This document shows positions 33,078-42,101 of a stretch of 64,000 nt of DNA, one piece after another (the first letter of the stretch is position 1; each line of letters opens with the position of its first letter). A program made the position numbers and the translations under genes. The notes under the pieces were generated by a model. That model saw nothing but the letters and a program-made list of their open reading frames with translations. It was not told the DNA's origin and did no database searches. The DNA is from an uncultured Bacteroidales bacterium (lineage in GTDB: Bacteria; Bacteroidota; Bacteroidia; Bacteroidales; UBA932): positions 5,577 to 69,576 of the forward strand of contig CAKUPC010000003.1 of NCBI GenBank assembly GCA_934675095.1, given 5' to 3'.

Positions 33078-36000
33078 TTATTTAATATTATTAAGATAGT
33101 AGTTCGCCCAGACATTGTCGTTCCGCTGGTCGAGAGCCTTTTCGAAGCCCCCACGTGCCTTGGACTCCTTGCCGAGAGCCTTCCATGCAAGCCCCTGGAT
33201 GTAATAGGCCTTGGTGTTCACGTCCTCGGGACGCGGACCGTAGTCGAAGCTCTCGAAGAAACGCTCAACATAGTCGGTGACGCTGTTTTCCCCATAAGAG
33301 AGCATTTCCCTGAACATCGGCTTCACGTTGGCCTTAGGGTTGAGTTTGAGCATAGCAAGCGCCTTCTCGTAATTATAGGCACAATCGACAGGCTTCACCT
33401 CTACGGCAGCGGCCTTTTCGTAATACTCCCGTGCCTTCGCCGCGTCACCGACCTTTTCGTATGCCATACCTATATTATAATATACCTGCGCGTCGCGCGC
33501 GTAGTATTCGAGGTGGGCATACCCATGGTTCGCGGGGTACTCGTCGGTCATGAGCATATATTCCAGAGCCTGGGCATTGTTACCGGCCTTCCACTCGCGG
33601 AATCCGGAGAGCATGCACGCATCGACATAGATATCGTGAAGATCCTCGATGTGCTCGCGGCGGGAGTAGAAGCGGGTCAGGAGTTTGTCCAGCACCTGCT
33701 CGTACTCGCCCTTGAGAATGCGGAGCTTAATCGCGCGGGTTTCGGAGTCGTAGCGTTTCTCGTAAAGGGATTCCCTGCCGGCGAAGAGTTCATAGCGTTC
33801 CTCAACAGGAGCGTTGAGCTGCTCAAGAATCTCGTCGCATTCGGTGAGGAAGATTGCATTGCCGTCCTTGTCCGCCGCGATTGCCTTCTTGTACCAGTCG
33901 GCACCCTTGCGGAGTTCGCCTGTGAAGTAGTGGCAGCCCCATCCGAGGTTGCGCATGGCCATCGCGAAATCGGGCCTGAGCTCAACGGCCTTCTCCCAGC
34001 AGGACATTGCCTTTGCCGGCTGCTTCTGATACCAGAGGTTGCCGAGGTAGTACCATGCCATGACTGCGTCCGGAGCGTACTCTATCGCCTTTTCAAGCGG
34101 TTTCACGGTTTCGAGACGGAACGGGAACACATAGTCCATGTCTCCCGCCTCGGCTGCGGCGAACCATTTTGCGGCCGCGTCCTTGTCGCCGTTTCTGTCG
34201 GCGAACCATCCGAGCCAGTACTCGACTGTAGGATAAGGCCTTATGCTCTCGGCATCCTTGAAAATCATCTCAGCATCGGATGCGAAGCCGTTGTTAAGAT
34301 AGTAGAGCGCAAGCTCGATGTAGGACTCGCTCACTCCGCGCAGAAGCTTGGCGAACTCCGCCTGAGGCTTCACGCCGAGAGCGACCTGCTCTGCCGAAGC
34401 GTAGTAGTTGAGAGGGTCGATGTCAAGGACTTCCGCAGCAAGTTCCGCGGCCTTTTCAGTGTTGCCGGCCTTGCGCTCAAGCGTGGCGAGGAGGTTCTTC
34501 GCGTCGAGGTTCATTCCGTTGTATGCCACCGCCATTCCGGCTTCCTGCGCGGCCTGCTTCGCGTTTCCGAGAGTCGAGGAAATCTGCGCGAGCTGGTAAT
34601 ATGCCGCTGACGCATATTCATAGTCCCATGCGGCGCGGTAGAGAGTATCGACTGCGTCGGCATATTTTCCCTCGTCCTTGAGAATGAGTCCGAGATTGTA
34701 CATTGACTCGCCGTCGGCAGGACGGGTGTATGAAGAGGTCTGGCGCACGAGAGACTTTCGGAGATATGACTTCGCCTTTTCGTAGTCCCCCGCCTTGCGG
34801 TAATATATTCCGAGTTGGGTGTTGCTGCGGACGTCGAGCGGGTCACGGCGCACAGCCTCCTCGAAATAGATGTTCGGATCGACATGAGCCTGATGGAACT
34901 GGAGGTTACGCATTCCGAGGTAGTAGAGGTCCTCGATGTTGTCAATCGACTTAGGGTCAGGGTCTAGCGGCACGACAGGCTCAGGAAGCGGTCTGGTGCG
35001 GTCGAGCTTGTACGGATGGTAGCTCAGAAGTTCCTGTCCCTCCGCGGAATAGACTGTCATCGTGACCTCAGAAGGCTCGCTGACATTCGCCGAGTCGGTC
35101 GTGAAGTCGTCGGCGAAAGGCTTGTCAGGGGCGATGTAGGCCACCTTGCTGTAGAGCACCGTGCCGTCTGCCTTGCGTACCTCAACCTTGGCGTTGTTGC
35201 GGATTTGGGTGACATTCGCGGCGACATGAATCTTCCCGGACGGGTCTATGTCCATGTTTAGCGTGGCAAGCTCGTTGCCCCGGTTCACATGGCGGAGGTC
35301 GCGGATGCCGTACCAGTAGGCGGTGAACTCCTTGGTCTCGTGCGGGTTTATCCAGCAGTAGTCCGGCTGATTGTCGGAGTAGGCTCCGGTCATCAGTTCG
35401 ACATAAGCGCCGTCGCTGTCCGTGAGGGTCTCGCAGTCCCATGCGTGGCCGTAGTTCATGTGTCCCCAGGACCAGAACTTGCCGCCCTTGTTGATGTTGT
35501 GGTTGCCCGCGAGCATCGTGCCGGCATTCTTGCCGTAGTCGTAGCCGCCGAGGAAGTCGTCCTTCTGGTCATAGATGAACACGGAGCCACCCATGAGGGC
35601 CGGGAGGTTCTTCCAGTAGCTGATATCGACTCCGGCATAGTCCGGATTTCCGCAGTATTCCCCGTCAGGCACAGGCCAGCGCAGGAAGCTGTTCTTGTGG
35701 TGGAATGTACCGAAGTCGGTGCACTCAGGGAAGACAATCTGGTAGTTCTCGTTGGCGTGGGTCGCGACATTGTTCCAGTGGAGCATGGAGTTGCGGTCCT
35801 GCGCGTTGTTGAAGAAGCGGCCGGTGACCTCGATGTAGGATTTGTCCGGGTAGAGCGTCATGCCCATAGCCCAGCTCATCCTGTGGCGGTTCTCCACCTC
35901 GCCGACCCAGAGGGTCTTGCTGCCGTCGCCGTTATCGACAATGGTGTAGTCTATCGGGTACTGCGACGTCGCCCTGTGGTGGTGAAAGACGTTCCACTCC

Positions 36001-36413
36001 ACGCCGCCGCTTATCCATGCGCCGAGCATCCCGACATTGGCCGGCTTGATGACGCTCTGGCGGTAGAATATCTCATAGCCGTTTGTCTTGTCGGTGGCAT
36101 AGAAGAGCCGTCCCCCGATGTCCGGAAGCACGCAGACCTTCAGATAGTCGTTCTCGATGAAGATCGCCCTGTGGGTGGAATCCACCTTCTCGTTGGTCGG
36201 GTTGTCGTTCATGGCGTAGGGATAGACTCCCCTCTTTGCCCTCTGGTAGGCGAAGTCCCGCTCGAAAAGAGGAGCCTTCTCCGGGGCGTTCACGCGGTAA
36301 GTCGGCAGGTCAATCGTGCCCTCCCAGGCCTTCACCGGCCCGTTCTGCGCCCCCGCGGAAACTCCCGCGAGAGCAAGTGCCAGAACGGCAAAAATCATTG
36401 TTGTCTTTTTCAT
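33078..36413 (-). CDS. DUF5107 and TPR protein, secreted
   Basis: 1111 residues: a cleavable signal peptide (about 1-22), an N-terminal DUF5107 domain (about 30-400; LPDIGGRLFYATDKTNGYEIFYRQ-type region, here split LPDIGGRLFYA and GGVEWNVFHHHRAT), and 500-700 residues of tetratricopeptide repeats (YRKAGDYEKAKSYLRK; WYYLGNLWYQKQPAKAMSCWEKA). DUF5107 resembles the galactose-mutarotase-like superfamily of carbohydrate-binding sandwiches; enzymatic activity is reported for some relatives but I do not assign one. Co-transcribed with the GH gene. Likely a periplasmic glycan-processing scaffold. Confidence 0.8.
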   Translation of the reverse strand: MKKTTMIFAVLALALAGVSAGAQNGPVKAWEGTIDLPTYRVNAPEKAPLFERDFAYQRAKRGVYPYAMNDNPTNEKVDSTHRAIFIENDYLKVCVLPDIGGRLFYATDKTNGYEIFYRQSVIKPANVGMLGAWISGGVEWNVFHHHRATSQYPIDYTIVDNGDGSKTLWVGEVENRHRMSWAMGMTLYPDKSYIEVTGRFFNNAQDRNSMLHWNNVATHANENYQIVFPECTDFGTFHHKNSFLRWPVPDGEYCGNPDYAGVDISYWKNLPALMGGSVFIYDQKDDFLGGYDYGKNAGTMLAGNHNINKGGKFWSWGHMNYGHAWDCETLTDSDGAYVELMTGAYSDNQPDYCWINPHETKEFTAYWYGIRDLRHVNRGNELATLNMDIDPSGKIHVAANVTQIRNNAKVEVRKADGTVLYSKVAYIAPDKPFADDFTTDSANVSEPSEVTMTVYSAEGQELLSYHPYKLDRTRPLPEPVVPLDPDPKSIDNIEDLYYLGMRNLQFHQAHVDPNIYFEEAVRRDPLDVRSNTQLGIYYRKAGDYEKAKSYLRKSLVRQTSSYTRPADGESMYNLGLILKDEGKYADAVDTLYRAAWDYEYASAAYYQLAQISSTLGNAKQAAQEAGMAVAYNGMNLDAKNLLATLERKAGNTEKAAELAAEVLDIDPLNYYASAEQVALGVKPQAEFAKLLRGVSESYIELALYYLNNGFASDAEMIFKDAESIRPYPTVEYWLGWFADRNGDKDAAAKWFAAAEAGDMDYVFPFRLETVKPLEKAIEYAPDAVMAWYYLGNLWYQKQPAKAMSCWEKAVELRPDFAMAMRNLGWGCHYFTGELRKGADWYKKAIAADKDGNAIFLTECDEILEQLNAPVEERYELFAGRESLYEKRYDSETRAIKLRILKGEYEQVLDKLLTRFYSRREHIEDLHDIYVDACMLSGFREWKAGNNAQALEYMLMTDEYPANHGYAHLEYYARDAQVYYNIGMAYEKVGDAAKAREYYEKAAAVEVKPVDCAYNYEKALAMLKLNPKANVKPMFREMLSYGENSVTDYVERFFESFDYGPRPEDVNTKAYYIQGLAWKALGKESKARGGFEKALDQRNDNVWANYYLNNIK

Positions 36414-36435
36414 TAAGTGAAATCAGTGTTATTTA

Positions 36436-36611
36436 GAAACTGTTTAAATTTTTCTCACATTTATTTTTATGTGTTCGTTCTTTTGGTGTCTTTTTGGCCA
36501 TATTTTCTCATTTTGCTCGTCATTTAGCACCGCTGAACTCCTCTTAAAACGATAAGATCCGGCTCAAAAATACATCTCAAAATAACTGAACAAAAAATTT
36601 AAACAGTTTCT
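36436..36611 (-). mobile_element. 176-bp MITE-like element with 19-bp perfect inverted ends
   Basis: Left end AGAAACTGTTTAAATTTTT (36436-36454) is the exact reverse complement of the right end (36593-36611). No ORF. Its interior on the minus strand (TTATTTTGAGATG ... GCTAAATGACGAGCAAAAT ... CAAAAAGACACC) matches, by eye at roughly two thirds identity, the stretch at 62775-62886. No clear target-site duplication. It separates the lipoprotein gene from the DUF5107 gene. Confidence 0.8.
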
Positions 36612-36686
36612 TGGTTCAGACTGCAAATTTCCGAATCAGCAGCCACAACGCCATACACATTTTATCCATTTGTTTGTAATTTTTCG

Positions 36687-38744
36687 TCAATACTGCCTGA
36701 TGCAGCGGACGGGACGGGCTATGCCGGTGCTGCCGGAGCCTTCTATGCGAAGGTTGCTGCCGACGAGCCAGCGGAAGCCGTAGAGCTTGCCGGACTTGTA
36801 CTGGGCTGGATCGACGGTTGCAGTCCAGTAGTAGGCGGACTCGCCGACCTGAGCCATTTTGCCGTCCTGACGGTGACCGGTGCACGGAATGCGGGTGTTG
36901 ATGTTGTCAGGGTCGGTGTAGGTGCGGATGAGACGACCGTAGTTACGCTTGCTGCGGCCTGTAGTGATGTTCTCGCTCCAGATTTCGGTGTAACCGTTGG
37001 CTGTCCAGCCGGCAAATGAGTTCCAGAGTTCCTCGCAGGTCGGGACGCGGTAGCCCACAGGACAAGGGTCATTGTTGGTCTTCGCGAGGGCAGCCTTTCT
37101 CGTCGTCTCATAGGTTTCCTTCTCATCGGTTCCCTGTGCCCAGCCTTTCCATGTGTCGAAAGGTGCAAGGCCGTCGCCCCATGCGGTCACATCAATGTCA
37201 TTGGCCCAGTTGGCGCCGTCGGAGCAGAAACTCATCGGAGTCTTTGCAGTCTCAGCGACAGAGGCTATCTCCTTGGTTGCGGTGAATCCCTCGCCGAAGG
37301 CAGCATTTGCAATCCAAGGCATCGTGCAGGTCGTGAACGGTTCATCCTCCTTTGCCGCGAAGCCTGTCTTGAAAGTTGACGTGCTGCCGTCCTTGAGAGT
37401 GCCGATTCCGGTGCGGCTCGCTCCCGGGAACGGGTCCTTGCGTCCCCACTGATAGACATTGCCGTGGATGCCGGCGTTGTCGGTGTTCTTCGTATTGAGT
37501 GCGCCGAGATTCCTGTCGAGCCATGTAAAGCTCTTGTCCTCATTCACGAGATGAAGGCTCTGCCAATTCGCGACGGCCATCTCCTCAAGGCTCACGCCGG
37601 TGCTCCAGATGTGGAACGACCAGACAATCTCGCGTGCTCCGCCGACTTCCCTGTAGAGAGCAATCACGGCGTTGCCGACATTTCCGCTTGCGGTGAACTC
37701 CACCTGAGACTTCTCCTTGTCGAACTTGACTCCGGAGATGACCCATGACGGGTTCATCGGCTCCACTGCCTTCACGACCTCGGTGAGTCCGTCGTCCTCC
37801 TCGGTCCACTCGCACTCGACAGAACTCCAGAGCCAGTCGGCGCCATCGGCTACGAGAGCAGTGCCGTCAACGGTCTTAGCGTCAAACTTGTAGGTCCCAG
37901 CAGACGCGACGACATAACAGTTAGCAGTCCCGTTCGCAGAGAGGTTGATTGCAGTTGAATAGGCTACTTCCACAGTCTTGGCCTCGCCGGCCTTGAGTTC
38001 GATGTCGTTGAAGCCGAAGTCCTTGCCTTCGCCGTCGCTGTCCGCGAGCTTCACCGCAAGAGTCTTATAGTCTCCGGCAGGGACATACATGAAGAAGGTC
38101 TTTGTTCCGCTCACGACGGCATTGCCGACATTGAGCTTCACCGAGGTGTTTCCGCTGACCTCAACGCTTCCGTCCTCGACCCCGACAGTCATGTCTCCGG
38201 ACATCTGTGCCGCCGCACCGTCCGCACCGGTTCCGCCCACTTCAAGTGATGAGACGGTGGCGTTGCCGTTAACGACGACGGCAAGAACCGCCGCGACAGG
38301 CTTCATGACGATTCCGTCCCTGAGGCTTCCTGTACCCCCGAAAGGAAAGTCAGAAGGAAGCGCGCCTTCGGAATATGTCTGCTCCTGAGGGAAACTGAGT
38401 TTCACCTTTCCGTCAGTGACCGTCGCTCCGGATGCCGCCGGATAGAACGCGCAGAACTTGTCGCCGGCAATTGATGTTCCTGAGAAATCCGCCGCCTTTC
38501 CGTCGCCCTTGGCCTTGAGCGTCGTGACGCCGCTCTTTGAGAACAGGGACACGACATCGCCGTTGAACCATTGGGTTTTTGCCTCTGAGACAGGATTGTC
38601 AAGGACAATGTTTACCTTGATATTCCCTCCTGCAGGAGTGTTCGGGTCATCAGTCTTGCCTTCGGTGTCCTTCTGGCAGGAAGCAGCTGCGGCGCACAAT
38701 GCTATGGCCGCAAGGCTCTTGAAAAATAAATGTTTCATATCCAT
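36687..38744 (-). CDS. Fimbrillin-like lipoprotein with C-terminal FISUMP-type domain
   Basis: 685-residue lipoprotein (lipobox AAAASC, Cys about residue 23), probably a surface glycan-binding protein of the locus. The N-terminal half is fimbrillin-like (QWFNGDVVSLFSK, FCAFYPAASG, FFMYVPAGDYKTLAVKL). The C-terminal half carries the Fibrobacter-type paralogous domain: WLDRNLGA, YQWGRKDPFPG, DPCPVGYRVPTCEELW, ARPVRCIRQ. The same C-terminal module ends the SGNH protein at 48969-51773. Two adjacent ATGs (38744, 38738) are possible. Last gene before the MITE-like element. Confidence 0.78.
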   Translation of the reverse strand: MDMKHLFFKSLAAIALCAAAASCQKDTEGKTDDPNTPAGGNIKVNIVLDNPVSEAKTQWFNGDVVSLFSKSGVTTLKAKGDGKAADFSGTSIAGDKFCAFYPAASGATVTDGKVKLSFPQEQTYSEGALPSDFPFGGTGSLRDGIVMKPVAAVLAVVVNGNATVSSLEVGGTGADGAAAQMSGDMTVGVEDGSVEVSGNTSVKLNVGNAVVSGTKTFFMYVPAGDYKTLAVKLADSDGEGKDFGFNDIELKAGEAKTVEVAYSTAINLSANGTANCYVVASAGTYKFDAKTVDGTALVADGADWLWSSVECEWTEEDDGLTEVVKAVEPMNPSWVISGVKFDKEKSQVEFTASGNVGNAVIALYREVGGAREIVWSFHIWSTGVSLEEMAVANWQSLHLVNEDKSFTWLDRNLGALNTKNTDNAGIHGNVYQWGRKDPFPGASRTGIGTLKDGSTSTFKTGFAAKEDEPFTTCTMPWIANAAFGEGFTATKEIASVAETAKTPMSFCSDGANWANDIDVTAWGDGLAPFDTWKGWAQGTDEKETYETTRKAALAKTNNDPCPVGYRVPTCEELWNSFAGWTANGYTEIWSENITTGRSKRNYGRLIRTYTDPDNINTRIPCTGHRQDGKMAQVGESAYYWTATVDPAQYKSGKLYGFRWLVGSNLRIEGSGSTGIARPVRCIRQY

Positions 38745-38757
38745 AAAGTTATTAGTG

Positions 38758-40551
38758 TTATTTCATTTCTATCATCATCCAATTCTCCGATTTCAGATTC
38801 GTTGCTCCCGTGAAGGAATCTCTCGTCGTGCCCTTTATGAGTTCGGCGTCGAGGAGAACCGCATCAGCAAAGTCTCCGAAAGTTGAGAGAGGGACTGATA
38901 TCTCGACAATGATTCCCTCGTCGGACCGGCCGTCATCAGGAGTGCCGAGCACATTCACGCAGCACTTTGCGGAAACGGACGAAGCCGCATTCCATCCGGC
39001 GGTACGGCTGTACCCCGTGACGACCGATGTCCCGTCTGTGCGGGCTGTAATCTTCAAGGCCCGGTCAAGGCTGCCGTCCTTTGAGGCGAGATAGACATTG
39101 ACGTCGTCCCCGACACTTATGTAGTCGTCGGCACGCTCGACAAGGATGTAAAGGTTTTCAGCATCATGCGCGGCCCTTATGACCGCCTGATCCTCATCAG
39201 AGACGCTGCCGAGAAAGAGAGCCTGGTCGGAAGTCCACTCGCCGTTGTTTCCATCGACGGCCACGGATGTCTCCGGAGCAAGAATCCTGTGGTTCAGGTA
39301 GAACTTGCCGAACTGGATTCCACCTGCGGAGGTGTGCATGGCGGCAAGAACCTCGTGCGGACCGATTACCTCGGTCGCGCCCCAGAAACCCCTGCCCGGG
39401 AACGGCTGAATCCAGTCCGATGTCCATGAGGAGCCGTTGAAAGTGCGCCCGTCGCAGCTTCCGAGCTTCATGCTGAAAATGCTGCTGATGTTGCAGGAAA
39501 TCAGGGTTTCGCCGGAGCGGAACTGACTCACATAACCGGCCGCTCCCTTGAAGAGGTTGCTCTGCCTGTCCTCCGGGCCGACCTCGCCATCACCAAGGTG
39601 CTTCCACTCGTCCTTTCCATAGACAAGGGACATCCAGTAGCTGGTGTCGCCGCTGGTCGCGCTGGTCTCAAGCCTCGCCTCCATAAATCCGAGCAGGGTG
39701 TGTCCGTCGTTAAGCAGACGCACTGACGGCATCTGGTCGGTGTAAATCGGGGTGGTGCCGCTGTCGTACTTGTACTGGCGGATGACCTTCCATGGGTTGC
39801 TCAACCCGGTCGGAGTCCAAGTCCGCCCTTTGTCTTGAGAGACAATCATTGATGTCCCCGAGTTCTTGAGAACCGGGTCGGTGTCGGTGAAATAGCACTG
39901 AACCTCACCGGAAGGCAGTTCAAGCAGGTACGGTTCCCATGTCGAACCCTGATAGATGACCTGCTCGTCCGACCATGTCTCGCCGTTGTCCGATGAGCGG
40001 CGCATCATGATGCCGTTGTCGGCAGGGCTCGTGCGGTAGGCCTTGTTAGCCCTGAAAGCCACGGCCACGAGTATGTCCCCGTCGGAGAGCACCACGGCAT
40101 CGGCGGATGAGAAACGACGGTTGTCGGTGATGCCGGCGGTCGTCGTGACGTCATAAGGGCTGAATACCCTGCGTCCCTGAGTCCACGAAAGGAGGTCGTC
40201 GGACTTGGTGTAATATATCGTCGAGGCAATCTGATCCTGCTGATAGAACATGATGAAACTGCCGTCGGCGCATTTCTTAACTCTCGGATATATCGGTTTC
40301 GTGCATCCGAGCACCGAGGTCGGGATGGTCTGCTGAAACTCATATATCGGTTCAAGCGTACTGTGGCTCTCAACTCCCCTGTGGGAATCAAGTCCCTCGT
40401 CGATGAGGTTGAAGTCGGAGATGCGGTGCACCTTCGCCGTCGGCTTCACGTCGTCTGTGCCCTGAGGAGGTGTTTTCTGACAGGCAATGGCGGTGAAAGC
40501 CGAAAGCGTCAGGAATGTAGTCAAAAGAATCATATTCTTCTTAATTTTCAT
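38758..40551 (-). CDS. BNR/sialidase-fold propeller lipoprotein with C-terminal CBM9-like domain
   Basis: 598-residue lipoprotein. After the lipobox (AFTAIAC) comes a five/six-bladed propeller with Asp-boxes (SSDNGETW, SQDKGRTW) and exo-glycosidase-like segments (PRVKKCADGSFIMFYQQ, MPSVRLLNDGHTLLGFMEAR). Residues about 440-598 look like a family-9 carbohydrate-binding module (AAHDAENLYILVERADD). Such proteins in Bacteroidota act as GH33-, GH93- or related exo-hydrolases; I cannot pick the family and do not see the full sialidase Arg triad clearly. Lies 20 bp after susD, so it is part of the locus. ATG 40551 starts the signal peptide. Confidence 0.72.
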   Translation of the reverse strand: MKIKKNMILLTTFLTLSAFTAIACQKTPPQGTDDVKPTAKVHRISDFNLIDEGLDSHRGVESHSTLEPIYEFQQTIPTSVLGCTKPIYPRVKKCADGSFIMFYQQDQIASTIYYTKSDDLLSWTQGRRVFSPYDVTTTAGITDNRRFSSADAVVLSDGDILVAVAFRANKAYRTSPADNGIMMRRSSDNGETWSDEQVIYQGSTWEPYLLELPSGEVQCYFTDTDPVLKNSGTSMIVSQDKGRTWTPTGLSNPWKVIRQYKYDSGTTPIYTDQMPSVRLLNDGHTLLGFMEARLETSATSGDTSYWMSLVYGKDEWKHLGDGEVGPEDRQSNLFKGAAGYVSQFRSGETLISCNISSIFSMKLGSCDGRTFNGSSWTSDWIQPFPGRGFWGATEVIGPHEVLAAMHTSAGGIQFGKFYLNHRILAPETSVAVDGNNGEWTSDQALFLGSVSDEDQAVIRAAHDAENLYILVERADDYISVGDDVNVYLASKDGSLDRALKITARTDGTSVVTGYSRTAGWNAASSVSAKCCVNVLGTPDDGRSDEGIIVEISVPLSTFGDFADAVLLDAELIKGTTRDSFTGATNLKSENWMMIEMK

Positions 40552-40571
40552 ATAATCAGATATTTTTGTTC

Positions 40572-42065
40572 TCAATATCCCGGATTCTGGTCTTTGGAAA
40601 CATCCATCCCCTTGTTATAGAGGAATTCATCGTTCGGAATCGGAAACCAGTAACCACCGTCCTTCACTATAGTGCCCTTTGCCTCAAGGACATACTCGGC
40701 GAGCTTTCCGACACGCTTGAGGTCGTTGTAGCGCTTGCCTTCGTAGCAGGTTTCGTAAAGCCGTTCCTTGAGCACAAGTTCGATGAACTTGTCCGCAGTG
40801 GAGTAATCTGCCAGCCTGTAATCGACAGACGGGTCGGCTGTCGTTGAAGGCTTGCCGTAGGCGCGTCTGTGAACCATGTTCAGGGCTTCGAGAGCCTCGG
40901 AAGTCGGAGCGCCCGCAGCACGGCAGGCGGCCTCGGCATAGTAGAGCAGCAGGTCGGCGTAGCGGTACATAGGGTAGTCGTTCCCGGCAGCGTCGCCGTT
41001 GGCCTTTGTCGCGGTAAACTTCTTGTTCATGACCCAAATTTCCCCGTCGGCTTCGGACTCATAGATATTGAACGCCTTTCGCAGGTCGGCGTCGTCCCAA
41101 TCGGCGATGCGAGGGTTGTCGTAGGTGGCGTATATACCGTAATAGTTAGACCCGTTGAAGTACTGGCCTCCGCGATGGTACATGGCCGCGAAGCAGGAAC
41201 CGTAAGACTTGTCGAAGGAGTCGGAGTACTTGAGGTAGAAGATTTCCTCTGTGCTTGACACGAGGTCGGGGCTGTAGAGATTGTAGAAGTCATCAGGAAC
41301 GCTGACCTCGACGAGGGAATAGTTCTTCGAGTCAATCACCGCCTTTCCCGCTGCTGCCGCCTCCGTCCATTTCTCCTCAAGAAGATAGACCTCGGTCAGA
41401 ACCGTGTTCGCCGCCATCTTCTGCGGCCGGCCTGCCATCTTCGCCTTGTCAGGCAGGTGAGCGACGGCATAGAGCAGGTCACTCTCGCAGAGAGCATAGA
41501 TGTCCTTCACCGGGGTGCGCGGATAGTTGATGTCTCCGCTCTGGTGCATGTTCTCCTCGGTGACGAGCGGAACCGCTCCCCAATTCTGAGCAAGGTGCAG
41601 ATAGGTGAAGGCTCGGATGAACCTTGCCTCGGCTACCAGATGCTCAATTTCCTCGGATGAGGCCTGCTGTGCGTCAGGAGCGTTGAGTATCACGATGTTC
41701 GCGAAACGTATTGCCCTGTACATGCAGGCCCAGGCATCATTGGTTCTCGCTGTCAGCGTCGGGTCAAGTCCCTCGTAGTCGCTGGCGGAAGCGTAGGAAC
41801 CGTTGCCGTTGCAGTAGTCGGACATGGCCTCGACGATTATCGGGTAGTAGCGGCTGAAGCAGTTGTAGCGCTTGAGCTGGTAATAGGAGGAGAAGAGCAC
41901 GGACTCGATGTTCTCGGCATTGTCCATAAATCCTTCCGAAGCCTCCTTGACAGGCTGTTCCCTCAGGCACTCCATGTCCTGAAACGCGGAACATCCCGGA
42001 AAGAGAAGAAGTGCGGCGGCAATAGCCGCAAGGCCGCCGTGACATATATTCGTATTCATATTCAT
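40572..42065 (-). CDS. SusD/RagB-family nutrient-binding lipoprotein
   Basis: 497-residue surface lipoprotein (lipobox LFPGC) that caps the SusC channel and binds glycan. It has the SusD helical TPR-like core (AWACMYRAIRFANIVILN, EARFIRAFTYLHLAQNWGAVPLV) and the conserved C-terminal FPIPNDEFLYNKG-type ending (ends NPGY). Start at ATG 42065 is the first of the signal peptide. Partner of the adjacent SusC; substrate unknown. Confidence 0.93.
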   Translation of the reverse strand: MNMNTNICHGGLAAIAAALLLFPGCSAFQDMECLREQPVKEASEGFMDNAENIESVLFSSYYQLKRYNCFSRYYPIIVEAMSDYCNGNGSYASASDYEGLDPTLTARTNDAWACMYRAIRFANIVILNAPDAQQASSEEIEHLVAEARFIRAFTYLHLAQNWGAVPLVTEENMHQSGDINYPRTPVKDIYALCESDLLYAVAHLPDKAKMAGRPQKMAANTVLTEVYLLEEKWTEAAAAGKAVIDSKNYSLVEVSVPDDFYNLYSPDLVSSTEEIFYLKYSDSFDKSYGSCFAAMYHRGGQYFNGSNYYGIYATYDNPRIADWDDADLRKAFNIYESEADGEIWVMNKKFTATKANGDAAGNDYPMYRYADLLLYYAEAACRAAGAPTSEALEALNMVHRRAYGKPSTTADPSVDYRLADYSTADKFIELVLKERLYETCYEGKRYNDLKRVGKLAEYVLEAKGTIVKDGGYWFPIPNDEFLYNKGMDVSKDQNPGY

Positions 42066-42101
42066 TCACATATTAAAATCATGGCACTCAGAAATTTAAA
42101 C

